Numbered from the stretch's first letter, positions 8,724-18,945 are shown. The stretch: DNA of 64,000 bases from Gallibacterium genomosp. 1 (GCF_000771875.1 NZ_JPXX01000018.1:124001-188000); one strand, 5' to 3'. The notes: generated from the letters alone by a model not told the origin. Numbers and translations are program-made.

Positions 8724-8866
8724 TTGACATCCTCCTTCGCCTAAAGTCGGGGGATTCCTACTAGCTCCTATTGCATGCAATAGGCTACTCTCGGTGGGTT
8801 CTTGCTGCTGACCGCTAATGCGGTTCACTTCACAAGCGCTACGGGCATACCCTGCCCTAAAAACTG
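8724..8866 (-). ncRNA. Orphan IS200/IS605-type right end with omega-RNA-like scaffold
   Basis: Read on the minus strand, the segment ends with a hairpin containing CCCCCGACTTTAGGCG and then GGATGTCAA. This is very like the 3' end of the ISDra2 omega-RNA (CGCGACTTTAGTCG then GGTTCAA). Upstream on that strand are further structured pieces, including a perfect 18-bp palindrome at 8767-8784 (CCTATTGCATGCAATAGG). In intact elements this RNA follows tnpB and its guide is copied from flanking DNA just past the TCAA end. No tnpB or tnpA is present here, so it is a remnant. Whether it is transcribed is unknown. Confidence 0.6.
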
Positions 8867-8870
8867 TTTA

Positions 8871-8957
8871 GATAATGCTACGGATGAAAGTAGAATATTT
8901 TATGGGAAATCTTTTGAAAACATTGAAGAGCTTGAAAGAAAAACCAACCCGACTTAA
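8871..8957 (+). pseudogene. IS3-family transposase OrfB C-terminal fragment
   Basis: A 28-codon open stretch ending in TAA reads RIFYGKSFENIEELERKTN. This resembles the stretch just before the YIHYYN motif in IS3-group integrase domains (pattern FYGxxFExxExLE). It lacks a start and most of the domain, and is probably the other half of the element whose left end is at 8582. Confidence 0.5.
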
Positions 8958-8967
8958 ATCGGGCTGG
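8939..8967 (-). terminator. Intrinsic terminator downstream of yidE
   Basis: On the minus strand a stem CCA-x-CCCGA/TCGGG-x-TGG with a 6-nt loop is followed by TTTTTC. It lies 37 bp past the yidE stop. It overlaps the OrfB remnant. Confidence 0.65.
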
Positions 8968-9003
8968 GAAAATATTATATAAATATTTTTTGATTAATAA
9001 TCG

Positions 9004-10668
9004 CTAAGCTGAAAACCACAACAGTAGAATTGCCAACAATTGCGGTGTTATGATCCTGAGGAACATTACTAACGGGTACACTGTCGCATAAGAGAGCGAT
9101 GCTGCGCCACTTTCTTCCTTTAATGCATTGGCAAACGCTAATGCCGGAGGATCAGTCATTGATCCTGCAAGTAGCCCACAGATAGTGAGGTAATTCAACT
9201 TACCATAAATTCTCGCCACAATTCCAGTAATAAATAATGGAATAAAGGTGATAACCGCACCATAAAGCACCCATTCACCGCCATCACCATCAATTAATGA
9301 TTCAAGGAAATTACCGCCTGATTTCAACCCAACAACGGAGAGAAACAACACAATGCCAATTTCACGCAATGCTAAGTTAGCACTTGGTGGCATAAACCAA
9401 TAGAGTTTTCCGATACTACCGATTCTCGCTAAAATTAACGCAACCACTAACGGGCCACCTGCAAGCCCAAGTTTCAATGCCACGGGGAAACCTGGAATTT
9501 GTACCGGAATAGAACCCAATAACACCCCAAGACCGATACCGATAAAGACCGGCAACATCTGAACTTGTTGCAATTTTTGCTGCGCATTTCCGATAATGGC
9601 GGTAACTGCTTCAATGGCATCCAAACGACCAACAAGATTCAATACGTCCCCGAACTGTAAGCTAGTATTCTGGCTAGGAACCAATTCAACCCCGGCACGG
9701 TTCAAACGAGAAATAACTACTTCATATTTTTGGTGGATATTTAAATCACGAATTTTTTTACCAAGAACCTGTTCATTGGTCACAACAACACGAACAGTAC
9801 GCAAATCCGTACCACGCGTTGTTAAAAGCTCATTCGCTGCCAATTCACCAACCACTAACTGCACACGATGAAGCACCGCCGGTTCTCCGACTAAATGCAG
9901 ATAATCGTTCAAATTTACGATAGTGTCATCTTTCGGCACTAATAACAAATCACCACGTTTTAAACGTGAACAAATGACATCTTTCAACTCCAAGCCCGGA
10001 ATTTCAGACATCCTCAATCCGGCTAAATTAGGATTGGTAACGCGCACATTAATCGCACTTAGTGTCTCTTTATCGTGATTCATCTCACGTTCAAAGGCTG
10101 CCGCTTCCTGATCCACTTTAATTTTGAAGAATAAACGAATTAGCCACATTGTTAATAAAATACCGCAAATACCGAACGGATAAGCCATTGCATAAGCTGT
10201 ACCCATTGTTTCTGTGATATTAGTAAAACCAAGTTCTGCTAGGATTTGCTGTCCTGCACCTAAAGACGGAGTATTAGTAATTGCACCGGAGAAGATCCCT
10301 AAAATAACCGGAAGTTCCAATCCAAACAATTTATACATTACGATAACAATTAATGCGCCTAAAAAAACGATCATCATTGCAAATAAATTCAGTTTTAGAC
10401 CGGATGATCTTAAAGAAGAGAAGAAGCCCGGGCCAACTTGAATTCCGATAGTATAAACAAACAGAATCAAACCGAATTCTTGCACAAAGTGCATGGTGTG
10501 AGCATCTAATGTAATACCATACTGCGTTGTGAAATGTGAAACCAATATTCCACCAAACAGCACACCGCCGATCCCTAAACCGACGCCCCTAATTTTCCAG
10601 TGTCCTATCCATAATCCAAGTACAGCAACTAATGATAGGAGACTGATAGTGATAGCAATATCACTCAT
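9004..10668 (-). CDS. yidE: YidE-type putative transporter (AspT/AAEx family with two TrkA-C domains)
   Basis: A 554-residue inner-membrane protein. About five membrane segments come first (with [13 protein letters not shown] and [14 protein letters not shown]), then two RCK/TrkA-C regulatory domains at about residues 205-370, then a second hydrophobic half ([17 protein letters not shown]). This matches the YidE/AspT exchanger family. The substrate of YidE is not established. An AGGAG ribosome site lies 8 nt upstream of ATG. It is divergent from yddA, the same pairing as HI0035-HI0036 in Haemophilus influenzae. Confidence 0.9.
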   Translation of the reverse strand: MSDIAITISLLSLVAVLGLWIGHWKIRGVGLGIGGVLFGGILVSHFTTQYGITLDAHTMHFVQEFGLILFVYTIGIQVGPGFFSSLRSSGLKLNLFAMMIVFLGALIVIVMYKLFGLELPVILGIFSGAITNTPSLGAGQQILAELGFTNITETMGTAYAMAYPFGICGILLTMWLIRLFFKIKVDQEAAAFEREMNHDKETLSAINVRVTNPNLAGLRMSEIPGLELKDVICSRLKRGDLLLVPKDDTIVNLNDYLHLVGEPAVLHRVQLVVGELAANELLTTRGTDLRTVRVVVTNEQVLGKKIRDLNIHQKYEVVISRLNRAGVELVPSQNTSLQFGDVLNLVGRLDAIEAVTAIIGNAQQKLQQVQMLPVFIGIGLGVLLGSIPVQIPGFPVALKLGLAGGPLVVALILARIGSIGKLYWFMPPSANLALREIGIVLFLSVVGLKSGGNFLESLIDGDGGEWVLYGAVITFIPLFITGIVARIYGKLNYLTICGLLAGSMTDPPALAFANALKEESGAASLSYATVYPLVMFLRIITPQLLAILLLWFSA

Positions 10669-10849
10669 ACAACTACTCCTTAATAGTTAAAAAATAAAAC
10701 TGCGCAAGATTATATTGCTTTCTAAGATGAAAAAAACTGAGGAAAGGCAAATTTTATTGAATTTTTTACAAAAATTTTTGCCTAAACGACTTTATCTAGG
10801 CAAAATAGCCCACAGTTTTTTTAAAAAATAAAATATCTCGGATTTTTCA

Positions 10850-12634
10850 ATGGATTTAGTCTCTGAAGCAATTAATTCTTTTTGGTGGATTGCCAAAAGT
10901 TTTATTATCAGCTCAATTTGTTTTGCAATCGCACTGTTTTTACTGATCAAATCAACTCGATGGGGACATCAATTTTGGCAACTGGCTAAACATTATTTTG
11001 TCGGCAAACAAGGCATTGCCCCGATTGCTACCTTTTGTGTAATTGTCCTGCTGACTCTACTTTCTGTTAGAATCGATGTAATTTTCTCGCAATGGTACAA
11101 CAATATGTACAAAGCCTTGCAGGAACTGGATGAAACTGCATTTTGGCAACAAATGATCTTCTTTGGTGTCATTGTCAGCATTAACTTACTGAATGCTCTT
11201 ATTATCTACTACATCAAAAATCGCTTTAATATTCATTGGCGAGAATGGCTTAATCAACATTTTTTGGATCGTTGGTTATCGAATCAAACCTTTTACAAAA
11301 CACAATTCAGCTACAACCAATTGGATAACCCGGATCAACGTATTCAACAAGATATTACTTCTTATATTGAGAACTCTCTCAATTTTGCCACCGGTGTCAT
11401 CAGTGCCTGTGTTTCGATTGTTGCCTTCACCATTATTCTTTGGAATTTGTCCGGCCCAATGACTATCGCCGGAGTAGAAATCCCACATATGATGGTTTAT
11501 CTTGTCTTTATTTATGTTTTAATTACCAGCGTTTTTGCTTTCAAACTTGGTCGACCATTAATCAAGCTAAACTTTGCTAATGAAAAATTAAACGCTGACT
11601 ATCGTTATTCACTGATCCGCTTAAAAGAATATGCGGAAAGTATCGCTTTTTATGCCGGTGAAAAAATAGAACGAATTTTGTTAAATCAACAATTTAAACG
11701 CATTATTGATAATGTTTGGAAACTTGTTTTCCGTACACTAAAACTTTCAGGATTTAATATTGTAGTTAGCCAAATTTCTGTAGTGTTTCCATTTATTATT
11801 CAAGCACAACGTTTTTTCTCTAAACAAATTACATTGGGAGATATGGTACAGACTGCACAAGCATTCGGGCAAGTTCACAATTCGCTTTCATTTTTTCGTA
11901 ATAGCTATGACACCTTCACTGAATATCGTGCAACATTAGATCGTTTAAGCGGATTTACCGCTGCAATGCAAAGCTGCCAATCACATTCAACTGCACATAT
12001 TCTGCCTTCACAAAGCAATGTTGTTTTTGAAAATCTCTCAATTTATAACGCAGACGGGAAAGTATTACTCAAACAACTCAATCTAACCTTAACTGACGGA
12101 CAACGTTTATTAATCCAAGGTCCATCAGGCATTGGTAAAACCACTTTATTACGCACAATTGCCGGCTTATGGCTTTATTCAGATGGGAAAATTTATTGCC
12201 CACAACAAACACTGTTTTTATCACAGAAAAGCTACTTGCCTCAAGGCAGTTTACGCGCAACGTTATATTATCCGAACCCTATCCCACAACAGAATCAACA
12301 AAATGCAGTTGATGTGTTGAAATCCGTTCAATTAGCACATTTGGTTGATAAATTAGACGAAGAACGTGACTGGACACGCATTCTCTCACTAGGTGAACAA
12401 CAGCGACTTGCAATTGCTCGCTTACTTTTAGCTAAACCTAAAGTGGCTTTCTTAGACGAAGCCACATCCAGTATGGATGAAGGGTTGGAATTTGCGATGT
12501 ATCAATTAATTCTCGACCAGCTTCCTGACACCATTTTAATTAGTGTCGGACATCGTTCAACATTAAAACAGCATCACAATATTGCATTAATGTTGACGGG
12601 GAATGGGGAGTGGTATTGTGACGCCACACATTAA
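10850..12634 (+). CDS. yddA: YddA-type ABC transporter, fused permease and ATPase
   Basis: A 594-residue half-transporter of the SbmA/BacA-related group. An N-terminal six-helix membrane domain (about 1-340) carries the family signature RWREWLNQHFLDRWLS-like region (here HWREWLNQHFLDRWLS). The ATPase domain follows, with Walker A GPSGIGKTTLL, signature LSLGEQQRLAIARLLL and Walker B KVAFLDEATSSMD. It should work as a homodimer in the inner membrane. Family members move peptides or very-long-chain acyl compounds; the YddA substrate is unknown. It is divergent from yidE across a 181-bp AT-rich gap. Confidence 0.9.
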   Translation: MDLVSEAINSFWWIAKSFIISSICFAIALFLLIKSTRWGHQFWQLAKHYFVGKQGIAPIATFCVIVLLTLLSVRIDVIFSQWYNNMYKALQELDETAFWQQMIFFGVIVSINLLNALIIYYIKNRFNIHWREWLNQHFLDRWLSNQTFYKTQFSYNQLDNPDQRIQQDITSYIENSLNFATGVISACVSIVAFTIILWNLSGPMTIAGVEIPHMMVYLVFIYVLITSVFAFKLGRPLIKLNFANEKLNADYRYSLIRLKEYAESIAFYAGEKIERILLNQQFKRIIDNVWKLVFRTLKLSGFNIVVSQISVVFPFIIQAQRFFSKQITLGDMVQTAQAFGQVHNSLSFFRNSYDTFTEYRATLDRLSGFTAAMQSCQSHSTAHILPSQSNVVFENLSIYNADGKVLLKQLNLTLTDGQRLLIQGPSGIGKTTLLRTIAGLWLYSDGKIYCPQQTLFLSQKSYLPQGSLRATLYYPNPIPQQNQQNAVDVLKSVQLAHLVDKLDEERDWTRILSLGEQQRLAIARLLLAKPKVAFLDEATSSMDEGLEFAMYQLILDQLPDTILISVGHRSTLKQHHNIALMLTGNGEWYCDATH

Positions 12635-12642
12635 ACATAAAA

Positions 12643-12664
12643 AATCCGCTCATAGGAGCGGATT
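12643..12664 (-). terminator. Intrinsic terminator for the flavin reductase gene
   Basis: AATCCGCT/AGCGGATT stem with a 6-nt loop. On the minus strand it is followed by T6. It lies 19 bp past the hpaC-like stop and may also help end yddA transcripts. Confidence 0.8.
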
Positions 12665-12682
12665 ATGTATAAATAATTTTCT

Positions 12683-13192
12683 CTATGTGACAACCTGAAA
12701 CCCTCGATTGAAATAAATCAAACCATTACCGTCATACACATCGATTTTATCCAGTGTCACGAAAAATAACGAGTGCGTGCCAACTTCGTGAATCATAGTG
12801 ATTGTACCGTGCAGATTAGCCAATGAACCAATTAATGCCGGAGCGTGATAAAATTCGTGTTTTTCTTTCCAGATGTCCATATTAAAACGCTCTTCCATTG
12901 AACTTTCACGCATACCTGCAAAATGACAAGCAAGCTCTTGCTGCTCTGCGGATAGAATATTAATACAAACCTGTTTATTCTGTTTAAATACAGCATTCAT
13001 TTGACTATTACGATTCACACAAACTAAAACTGTTGGAGGTGTATCTGTGATAGAACAAACCGCCGTCGCCGTAATTCCACAAGTTCCTGCCTCACCTTGT
13101 GTTGTAACAATATTCACTGCCGCTGCTAATTTAGACATCGCATTACGGAAGTTTTGTTGTTCGGGCGTTAATGTTTCTGCTATTTTTGCCAT
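12683..13192 (-). CDS. hpaC: Flavin reductase family protein (HpaC-like)
   Basis: A 169-residue FMN-binding split-barrel protein of the flavin reductase family. It shows LAAAVNIVTTQGEAGTCGIT and SITDTPPTVLVCVNRNS near the N-terminus and a GxH motif in EVGTHSLFFVTL. HpaC supplies reduced flavin to a separate monooxygenase, but no HpaB oxygenase gene is nearby. The reductase may therefore serve another flavin-dependent enzyme. It lies after the acc operon on the same strand but is separated from it by a terminator, so it has its own promoter. Confidence 0.85.
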   Translation of the reverse strand: MAKIAETLTPEQQNFRNAMSKLAAAVNIVTTQGEAGTCGITATAVCSITDTPPTVLVCVNRNSQMNAVFKQNKQVCINILSAEQQELACHFAGMRESSMEERFNMDIWKEKHEFYHAPALIGSLANLHGTITMIHEVGTHSLFFVTLDKIDVYDGNGLIYFNRGFQVVT

Positions 13193-13215
13193 ATTTTCAA
13201 ATTATCTTAAGCGAA

Positions 13216-13240
13216 AAACGCCGGTAAATTACCGGCGTTT
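13216..13240. terminator. Terminator of the aroQ-accB-accC operon
   Basis: A near-perfect 12-bp palindrome (AAACGCCGGTAA / TTACCGGCGTTT) lies immediately after the accC stop, with A/T-rich flanks on both sides. Confidence 0.8.
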
Positions 13241-13245
13241 AATAA

Positions 13246-14592
13246 CTAATCATTCAACCCTAATTTTTTCTCAAGGTAATGAATGTTGGTACCACCTTTT
13301 TGGAAATTTTTATCTTCCAAAATCGATTCGTGTAATGGGATATTGGTTTTAATGCCGTCAATAATTGTTTCCGCTAAAGCATTTTGCATTCTGCGAATAG
13401 CCACTTGACGATCTTCACCATACGCAATCAATTTACCAATCATTGAGTCGTAATTTGGCGGCACAGTATAACCACCATAAATGTGAGAATCCCAACGAAT
13501 ACCGAACCCACCCGGTGAGTGAAGATGTTCGATTTTACCCGGAGATGGTAAGAATGTAGTTGGATCTTCTGCATTAATACGACATTCAATCGCGTGCCCG
13601 CGTACTTGAATATCTTCCTGTTTGAAAGATAATGGCAAGCCTGAAGCAATGCGTAACTGCTCTTTTACTAAATCAACGCCGGTGATCATTTCAGTAACCG
13701 GATGTTCCACTTGAATACGAGTGTTCATCTCAATGAAATAGAATTCACCGTTTTCGTATAAAAACTCAAACGTTCCCGCACCACGGTAACCAATCTCTTT
13801 ACAGGCATTAGCACAACGCTCACCGATATGACGACGCATCTCTTCAGTAATTCCTGGTGCTGGCGCTTCTTCAACTACTTTTTGATGACGACGCTGCATT
13901 GAACAGTCGCGTTCAGCTAAATAAATCGCATTTCCGTGTGTATCTGCCAGCACTTGAATTTCGATATGACGTGGATTTTCCAAATATTTTTCCATATAAA
14001 CCATATCATTATTAAATGCCGCTTTCGCTTCCGCTTTAGTCATTGCAATGGCTTCTTCCAAAGCACTTTCGTGACGAACAACACGCATTCCACGACCACC
14101 GCCACCACCAGACGCTTTTATAATAATTGGGTAGCCGATACGCTTAGCAATCTCTTTATTCTTATTGATATCTCTACCCAATGGTCCATCAGAACCCGGT
14201 ACACAAGGTACACCAGCCTTTTTCATTGCATTAATCGCCGAAACTTTATCTCCCATTAAACGGATAACATCTGCTGTAGGCCCAATAAATACAAAACCCG
14301 AACGTTCTACTTGTTCTGCAAAATCAGCATTTTCTGATAAAAATCCGTATCCTGGATGAATTGCATCTGCACCTGTCACTTCTGCGGCTGCAATAATTGC
14401 CGGAATATTTAAATAACTTTTGGCAGATGGTGCCGGCCCAATACAAACAGTTTCATCCGCAAGCAAAACGTGTTTTAACATACGATCCGCTGTTGAATGT
14501 ACCGCCACAGTGGCAATACCTAACTCTTTGCACGCTCGTAAGATACGCAATGCTATTTCACCACGATTAGCGATAACTACTTTTTCTAACAT
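13246..14592 (-). CDS. accC: Acetyl-CoA carboxylase, biotin carboxylase subunit
   Basis: A 448-residue enzyme that carboxylates biotin on AccB with ATP and bicarbonate, the first step of fatty acid synthesis. Motifs seen are [12 protein letters not shown], the glycine-rich ATP loop [14 protein letters not shown], and the catalytic segment [18 protein letters not shown]. The frame is open eight codons further upstream, but the family N-terminus is [17 protein letters not shown], so ATG at 14592 is chosen; GGATAG lies 8 nt before it. It follows accB by 63 bp in the usual accB-accC order. Confidence 0.97.
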   Translation of the reverse strand: MLEKVVIANRGEIALRILRACKELGIATVAVHSTADRMLKHVLLADETVCIGPAPSAKSYLNIPAIIAAAEVTGADAIHPGYGFLSENADFAEQVERSGFVFIGPTADVIRLMGDKVSAINAMKKAGVPCVPGSDGPLGRDINKNKEIAKRIGYPIIIKASGGGGGRGMRVVRHESALEEAIAMTKAEAKAAFNNDMVYMEKYLENPRHIEIQVLADTHGNAIYLAERDCSMQRRHQKVVEEAPAPGITEEMRRHIGERCANACKEIGYRGAGTFEFLYENGEFYFIEMNTRIQVEHPVTEMITGVDLVKEQLRIASGLPLSFKQEDIQVRGHAIECRINAEDPTTFLPSPGKIEHLHSPGGFGIRWDSHIYGGYTVPPNYDSMIGKLIAYGEDRQVAIRRMQNALAETIIDGIKTNIPLHESILEDKNFQKGGTNIHYLEKKLGLND

Positions 14593-14655
14593 AGTTCTAT
14601 CCATAAAAATCGACACAATTTGATATGATGGTTATCAAATTATGTCATAGTAAAT

Positions 14656-15123
14656 TTATTCAATTACGATTAATGGTTCATCAAATTCAACCGCATCACC
14701 GTCATTAACTAGAATAGCTTTTACTACACCAGCTTTATCAGATTCAATACGATTCATCATTTTCATTGCTTCGACAATACAAAGCGTATCACCGACTTTC
14801 ACGCTCTTACCAACTTCAACAAATGGTGCAGCTTCGGGACTTGGACTACGATAGAATGTCCCCACCATCGGTGAGCGAACGGTATGACCGGAAATTGCAT
14901 CCGCTTCTGCTGCCGGAGCTGCCACCGGTGCTGCTGTGGGTGCTGCAACCGCTGCCGGAGCAGCTGATGGTACGATGATCGGTTGTGGCGCAACCGGTGC
15001 CGACGCCACTACTGCACTACCACGACTAATACGCACAGATTCTTCACCTTCGGAAATCTCAATTTCCATAATACCTGATTCTTCAACTAATTCGATGAGT
15101 TTTTTAATTTTACGAATATCCAT
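14656..15123 (-). CDS. accB: Acetyl-CoA carboxylase biotin carboxyl carrier protein
   Basis: A 155-residue protein. The N-terminal part ([18 protein letters not shown]) is followed by an Ala/Pro-rich flexible linker (about 32-75) and a C-terminal biotinyl domain with the biotinylated Lys in [11 protein letters not shown]. It carries the carboxyl group from AccC to the carboxyltransferase. It lies between aroQ and accC in one minus-strand operon. Confidence 0.97.
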   Translation of the reverse strand: MDIRKIKKLIELVEESGIMEIEISEGEESVRISRGSAVVASAPVAPQPIIVPSAAPAAVAAPTAAPVAAPAAEADAISGHTVRSPMVGTFYRSPSPEAAPFVEVGKSVKVGDTLCIVEAMKMMNRIESDKAGVVKAILVNDGDAVEFDEPLIVIE

Positions 15124-15187
15124 AGTTTGATCCGCTATCTAGTTAATGTTTAATCGACAAATCGCTACAAAAAACCGGTAGCGATAA

Positions 15188-15640
15188 TTAATTTGCTTGC
15201 TGCTGTTGCAAATAGGCAACGGCAAACTGTAACGCATATTGATATCCTGCCGCACCTAATCCACAAATTACCCCCACAGCAATATCGCTTAGATAGGAAT
15301 GATGGCGAAAAGGTTCACGACAATGAATATTTGAAAGATGAATTTCAACGAAAGGAATTTCTACTGATAATAACGCATCCCGCAATGCCACACTGGTATG
15401 GGTAAACGCCGCCGGATTAATCAAAATAAAATCCACTTTTCCCAAACTTTCGTGAATTTTATTAATCAGTTTTTCTTCGCTATTGGATTGGAAACAACTC
15501 AATTCAATGCCATACTTTCCGGCACTTTCTTGCAACGCCGTTTCAATATCTTGTAAGGTCTGTCTACCGTAATGCTTCGGCTCCCGTTTCCCCAACATAT
15601 TCAAATTAGGGCCATTTAATAACAAAATATGAAATGACAT
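15188..15640 (-). CDS. aroQ: Type II 3-dehydroquinate dehydratase
   Basis: A 150-residue enzyme of the shikimate pathway that dehydrates 3-dehydroquinate. It shows the family start [16 protein letters not shown], the loop with catalytic Tyr (KHYGRQTL), [16 protein letters not shown] and [19 protein letters not shown] with catalytic His. It heads the aroQ-accB-accC cluster, as in H. influenzae. The accB start is 64 bp downstream. Confidence 0.96.
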   Translation of the reverse strand: MSFHILLLNGPNLNMLGKREPKHYGRQTLQDIETALQESAGKYGIELSCFQSNSEEKLINKIHESLGKVDFILINPAAFTHTSVALRDALLSVEIPFVEIHLSNIHCREPFRHHSYLSDIAVGVICGLGAAGYQYALQFAVAYLQQQQAN

Positions 15641-15858
15641 AGTTTCCTCTCACTTCTCGTCTATAAAAATTCAACATTATAACGATTTTATCGAAAATCA
15701 CAGCATTTATCTGCTCTTACCACTCATTTTCTTTAAAATTAACCTAAATTACCCTTTCAGAACTGCTGACTTCGGCACAACCAAAAGCGCCTAACTTGGT
15801 CTTGATATGTTACACTATCAACAGGAAAGCAAAATTTAAATTTAATAGGAGTATTACG

Positions 15859-16845
15859 ATGAAAATCGCTGTTTATAGTACAAAAAGTTATGACCGAAAA
15901 TATTTGGAACTGGTCAATGTCAAATACAATTTTGATCTCGAATTTTTTGACTTTATGCTCAGTAAGCGTACTGCAAAAATGGCGGAAGGTTGCCAAGCGG
16001 TCTGTATTTTTGTAAACGATAATGCCGATCGGGAAGTGCTCACCGAACTTGCGCAAATCGGTGTCAAAATTATTGCTTTACGTTGTGCCGGTTTCAACAA
16101 TGTCGATTTAGAAGCGGCAAAAGAATTGGGATTAAGTGTGGTTAGAGTGCCGGCATATTCTCCGGAAGCGGTCGCCGAACATACGGTCGGCTTAATGTTG
16201 ACATTAAATCGTCGCATTCACCGCGCTTATCAACGCACCCGTGAAGCCAATTTTTCGCTTGAAGGCTTAATCGGTTTCAATATGCACGGACGCACTGTTG
16301 GCGTTATCGGAACCGGGAAAATCGGTTTAGCCGTAATGCGAATTCTAAAAGGCTTTGGTATGCATATTCTCTGTTATGATCCATTTAAAAATCCGGCAGC
16401 AGAAGAACTTGGCGCCACTTATGTTTCTTTAGATGAACTCTATGCCCATTCGCACGTCATTACGCTTCATTGTCCGGCAACCCCGGAAAACTATCATCTG
16501 TTAAATGCCGAAGCATTCAAAAAAATGAAAGATGGTGTAATGATCATTAACACCAGTCGTGGCACATTGATTGATACCCAAGCGGCGATTGAAGCTTTAA
16601 AATCCCGTAAAATTGGCGCATTAGGTATGGATGTTTATGAAAATGAACGAGATCTCTTCTTCGAAGATAAATCGAATGAAGTAATTTTAGATGACGTATT
16701 CCGTCGTTTATCTTCTTGCCATAACGTGTTACTGACAGGGCATCAGGCATTTTTAACAGAAGAGGCATTAACCAGTATCTCGGATGTGACACTTAGCAAT
16801 ATCCACGCACTGGTTACAAATCAACCTTGTGCAAATCTACTTTAA
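15859..16845 (+). CDS. ldhA: NAD-dependent D-lactate dehydrogenase (2-hydroxyacid dehydrogenase family)
   Basis: A 328-residue enzyme that reduces pyruvate to D-lactate during fermentation. Motifs are the NAD-binding VGVIGTGKIG, the catalytic Arg in INTSRGTLIDTQ, the Glu in GMDVYENERDLFFED, and the catalytic His in LTGHQAFLTEEAL. The start at 15859 is set by the family N-terminus MKIAVYSTKSYDR; an AGGAG ribosome site is about 8 nt upstream. It is followed by trxA after 107 bp. Confidence 0.94.
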   Translation: MKIAVYSTKSYDRKYLELVNVKYNFDLEFFDFMLSKRTAKMAEGCQAVCIFVNDNADREVLTELAQIGVKIIALRCAGFNNVDLEAAKELGLSVVRVPAYSPEAVAEHTVGLMLTLNRRIHRAYQRTREANFSLEGLIGFNMHGRTVGVIGTGKIGLAVMRILKGFGMHILCYDPFKNPAAEELGATYVSLDELYAHSHVITLHCPATPENYHLLNAEAFKKMKDGVMIINTSRGTLIDTQAAIEALKSRKIGALGMDVYENERDLFFEDKSNEVILDDVFRRLSSCHNVLLTGHQAFLTEEALTSISDVTLSNIHALVTNQPCANLL

Positions 16846-16952
16846 GTTTTGGCTATTGCTGGAATTGTATTTTGTGCAACAAATTAGTGTTATACTACCG
16901 TAACATTTTTAACATTGATGAAAAAATAAACTTCAATTAAGGATTAAACTTT

Positions 16953-17279
16953 ATGAGCGATAAAATTGTTTATTCAAGCGATGCATCTTTCGAAGCGGAC
17001 GTTTTAAAATCAGATGTACCTGTTTTACTTGACCTTTGGGCACCTTGGTGCGGACCTTGCAAAATGATTGCACCGGTTTTGGATGATCTTGCAGAAGAAT
17101 TTGACGGCAAAGTAAAAATCGTCAAAATTAACATTGATGAAAATCAACAAACCCCTGCACAATTAGGTGTGCGCAGCATCCCAACATTGATTATCTTTAA
17201 AAACGGTCAACCTGTTGCTACTCAAGTTGGTGCCGTTCCAAAAGCACAATTAGCTGCGTTTATTAATAATGCTCTTTAA
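16953..17279 (+). CDS. trxA: Thioredoxin
   Basis: A 108-residue cytoplasmic protein-disulfide reductant. It has the classic active site [11 protein letters not shown], the cis-Pro loop SIPTLIIFK and the family length. A strong terminator at 17308 follows it, separating it from the convergent phosphocholine locus. Confidence 0.98.
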   Translation: MSDKIVYSSDASFEADVLKSDVPVLLDLWAPWCGPCKMIAPVLDDLAEEFDGKVKIVKINIDENQQTPAQLGVRSIPTLIIFKNGQPVATQVGAVPKAQLAAFINNAL

Positions 17280-17307
17280 TACATTTATAAGTTAAATGCT
17301 GAATATT

Positions 17308-17337
17308 AAGGTCACAAATAATACTATTTGTGACCTT
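17308..17337 (+). terminator. Intrinsic terminator of trxA
   Basis: A perfect 13-bp stem (AAGGTCACAAATA / TATTTGTGACCTT) with a 4-nt loop is followed by ATTTTTAT on the plus strand. It can also act in the opposite direction for licC, though the T-run there is poor. Confidence 0.85.
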
Positions 17338-17344
17338 ATTTTTA

Positions 17345-18040
17345 TCAAGTTTTTTTATAATTTAATAAACTTAAATAATCTTCAACAGTATCCATTTCTC
17401 CAGCATCACTGTCATTCAACAACAATGTTCTAACTGCTAATTTTTTGGTTAGAATTAATTTTCTAGGAATATCATCCCAATAATATTTTGGATTATTTAA
17501 AATATCAGATTCTAAATAATTAGATAAAGCTTTCTTTATTGAATAACAATCTTCACCTATCCAAAAAGATACTCCTAAAAGAGATGGTTTATCATCATTG
17601 CTAACATCTATCTGACGAATAATTCCCATTTTATCTATAATTGGCACCCATTCTTTTTCTCTTTTTAATCTATGTATTAAGAAATAAGTACTACTTTCTA
17701 ATTTTTCTAAAAAAATATTTTTATATAACACAACATCCGCATCAATAACATAACTATTTTCAAAGTAATTAGATACCTTAAAAAAAGAATAAATGTTATT
17801 GTATTCCTTATATTTTTCATTATAAATAATTTTACATTTATATTTATCATTCAAATATTCGAATAAATGAGCATTATGTCCTGTCACAATAAAAATATCA
17901 AAAATATTAGCTTCTTGAAGAAATTTAATAGTTCTTTCTATATTAGGCATAGATAAAATTGGAAGTAATGCTTTATGACTATTACTTACAAAATCTTTAA
18001 ATCTACTTCCTAAACCAGCTGCTAAAATAATTGCATTCAT
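17345..18040 (-). CDS. licC: Choline-phosphate cytidylyltransferase (LicC/PcgC)
   Basis: A 231-residue nucleotidyltransferase that makes CDP-choline from phosphocholine and CTP. It shows the nucleotide-binding start IILAAGLGSRFKDF with SHKALLPI, and a metal-binding YVIDADVVLY motif. It is last in a licD-licA-licB-licC operon and overlaps licB by 4 bp. The DNA is very AT-rich compared with trxA and smpB on either side. The order matches the P. multocida pcgDABC locus; pcgC is the equivalent name. Confidence 0.92.
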   Translation of the reverse strand: MNAIILAAGLGSRFKDFVSNSHKALLPILSMPNIERTIKFLQEANIFDIFIVTGHNAHLFEYLNDKYKCKIIYNEKYKEYNNIYSFFKVSNYFENSYVIDADVVLYKNIFLEKLESSTYFLIHRLKREKEWVPIIDKMGIIRQIDVSNDDKPSLLGVSFWIGEDCYSIKKALSNYLESDILNNPKYYWDDIPRKLILTKKLAVRTLLLNDSDAGEMDTVEDYLSLLNYKKT

Positions 18041-18945
18041 TTTTCACCTTTTGAAAAGCTAATTACTATCGAACAAAAAATACAAAAGCCACCAATTATA
18101 CTAATGATAGTAAAATTATATGTTGTAAATAAAAACAACATAATCCACAAAATATAACTTATGTTGAAGTTTATTGCACAAGATGATCCGATAATACTTA
18201 TTGATGTATAATAAAAAAAGTAAGATAATACTGAAAAAATACTAACAATAAATAAATTAAATAAGAATTCTATATTTATACTAAAATTACCATCTAGATA
18301 AAAAAATATTAAACACAAGATTATAGAAATGCATATAGAAATTATATATCGAAAAAATAATATTGTTTCAGGAAATATTGATTTAATAGAAAAATACTCA
18401 CAACATACAGACTCACTTCCCCAAGAAAATGCACATAACAGTGCAAAAAATATTCCAAAAACTTGAAGATTATTAATTTCTAATGGTTCTATAGTAAGAT
18501 ATAAACCAATAACTGATAATATTATAGAGATAACCACTTTAAAGTTTATCTTTCTATACAAAAAGAACAATATTAATAACGAAAATATTGGGTATATCGA
18601 TGTAAAATAAGTCGTAATAGCAACCCCAGAAAATACAATAGATAATATATACAATCCCATACCTATAGAAGGGAATACTAAGAAAATAATATTTTTCCTA
18701 ATAACAAAAGCATTTTTAGAAATATCTAAAGTTATTTTTCTTATTCTTAAAAATGACAAAAAGACAAGTGAAAAAAACTCTGTAAAAAGCAGTATTATTA
18801 CAGACAAAAAAAGATAATCATCACTCAACTCTTTATATAAAGATGCGACTCGATCTATCAATATTAAATTTATTGCCCAAAGTAATCCAGATAGAATTCC
18901 TAAAAGTTCACCTCTAAACTTATAGATTAAGTCTTTCCACATCAT
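18037..18945 (-). CDS. licB: Choline transporter (LicB/PcgB, DMT/EamA family)
   Basis: A 302-residue membrane protein with about ten hydrophobic helices, typical of the drug/metabolite transporter superfamily (LSGLLWAINLILIDRVASLY, AFSWGSESVCCEYFS). LicB proteins import choline for phosphocholine addition to lipopolysaccharide. Four-base overlaps with licA upstream and licC downstream indicate coupled translation. It is part of the same AT-rich insert. Confidence 0.9.
   Translation of the reverse strand: MMWKDLIYKFRGELLGILSGLLWAINLILIDRVASLYKELSDDYLFLSVIILLFTEFFSLVFLSFLRIRKITLDISKNAFVIRKNIIFLVFPSIGMGLYILSIVFSGVAITTYFTSIYPIFSLLILFFLYRKINFKVVISIILSVIGLYLTIEPLEINNLQVFGIFFALLCAFSWGSESVCCEYFSIKSIFPETILFFRYIISICISIILCLIFFYLDGNFSINIEFLFNLFIVSIFSVLSYFFYYTSISIIGSSCAINFNISYILWIMLFLFTTYNFTIISIIGGFCIFCSIVISFSKGEK

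Larger units (their letters stand above)
8552..9003. other. Gene-free segment made of insertion-sequence remnants
   Basis: About 450 bp between iolA and yidE. In order it contains an IS3-like left end with the first 24 codons of an OrfA (8582-8707), an IS605-type right end/omega-RNA scaffold (8724 to about 8866), an IS3-like OrfB tail fragment (8871-8957) and the yidE terminator. No intact transposase is present. Confidence 0.7.

Noticed and set aside
8885-8980. Short frame starting MKVEYFMGNLL
   Set aside because: It is an alternative frame of the IS3 OrfB fragment; the other frame gives the family-like RIFYGKSFENIEELE sequence.
13047-13352. Plus-strand frame of about 100 codons across the accC end
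   Set aside because: It spans a terminator hairpin and is antisense to two clear genes.
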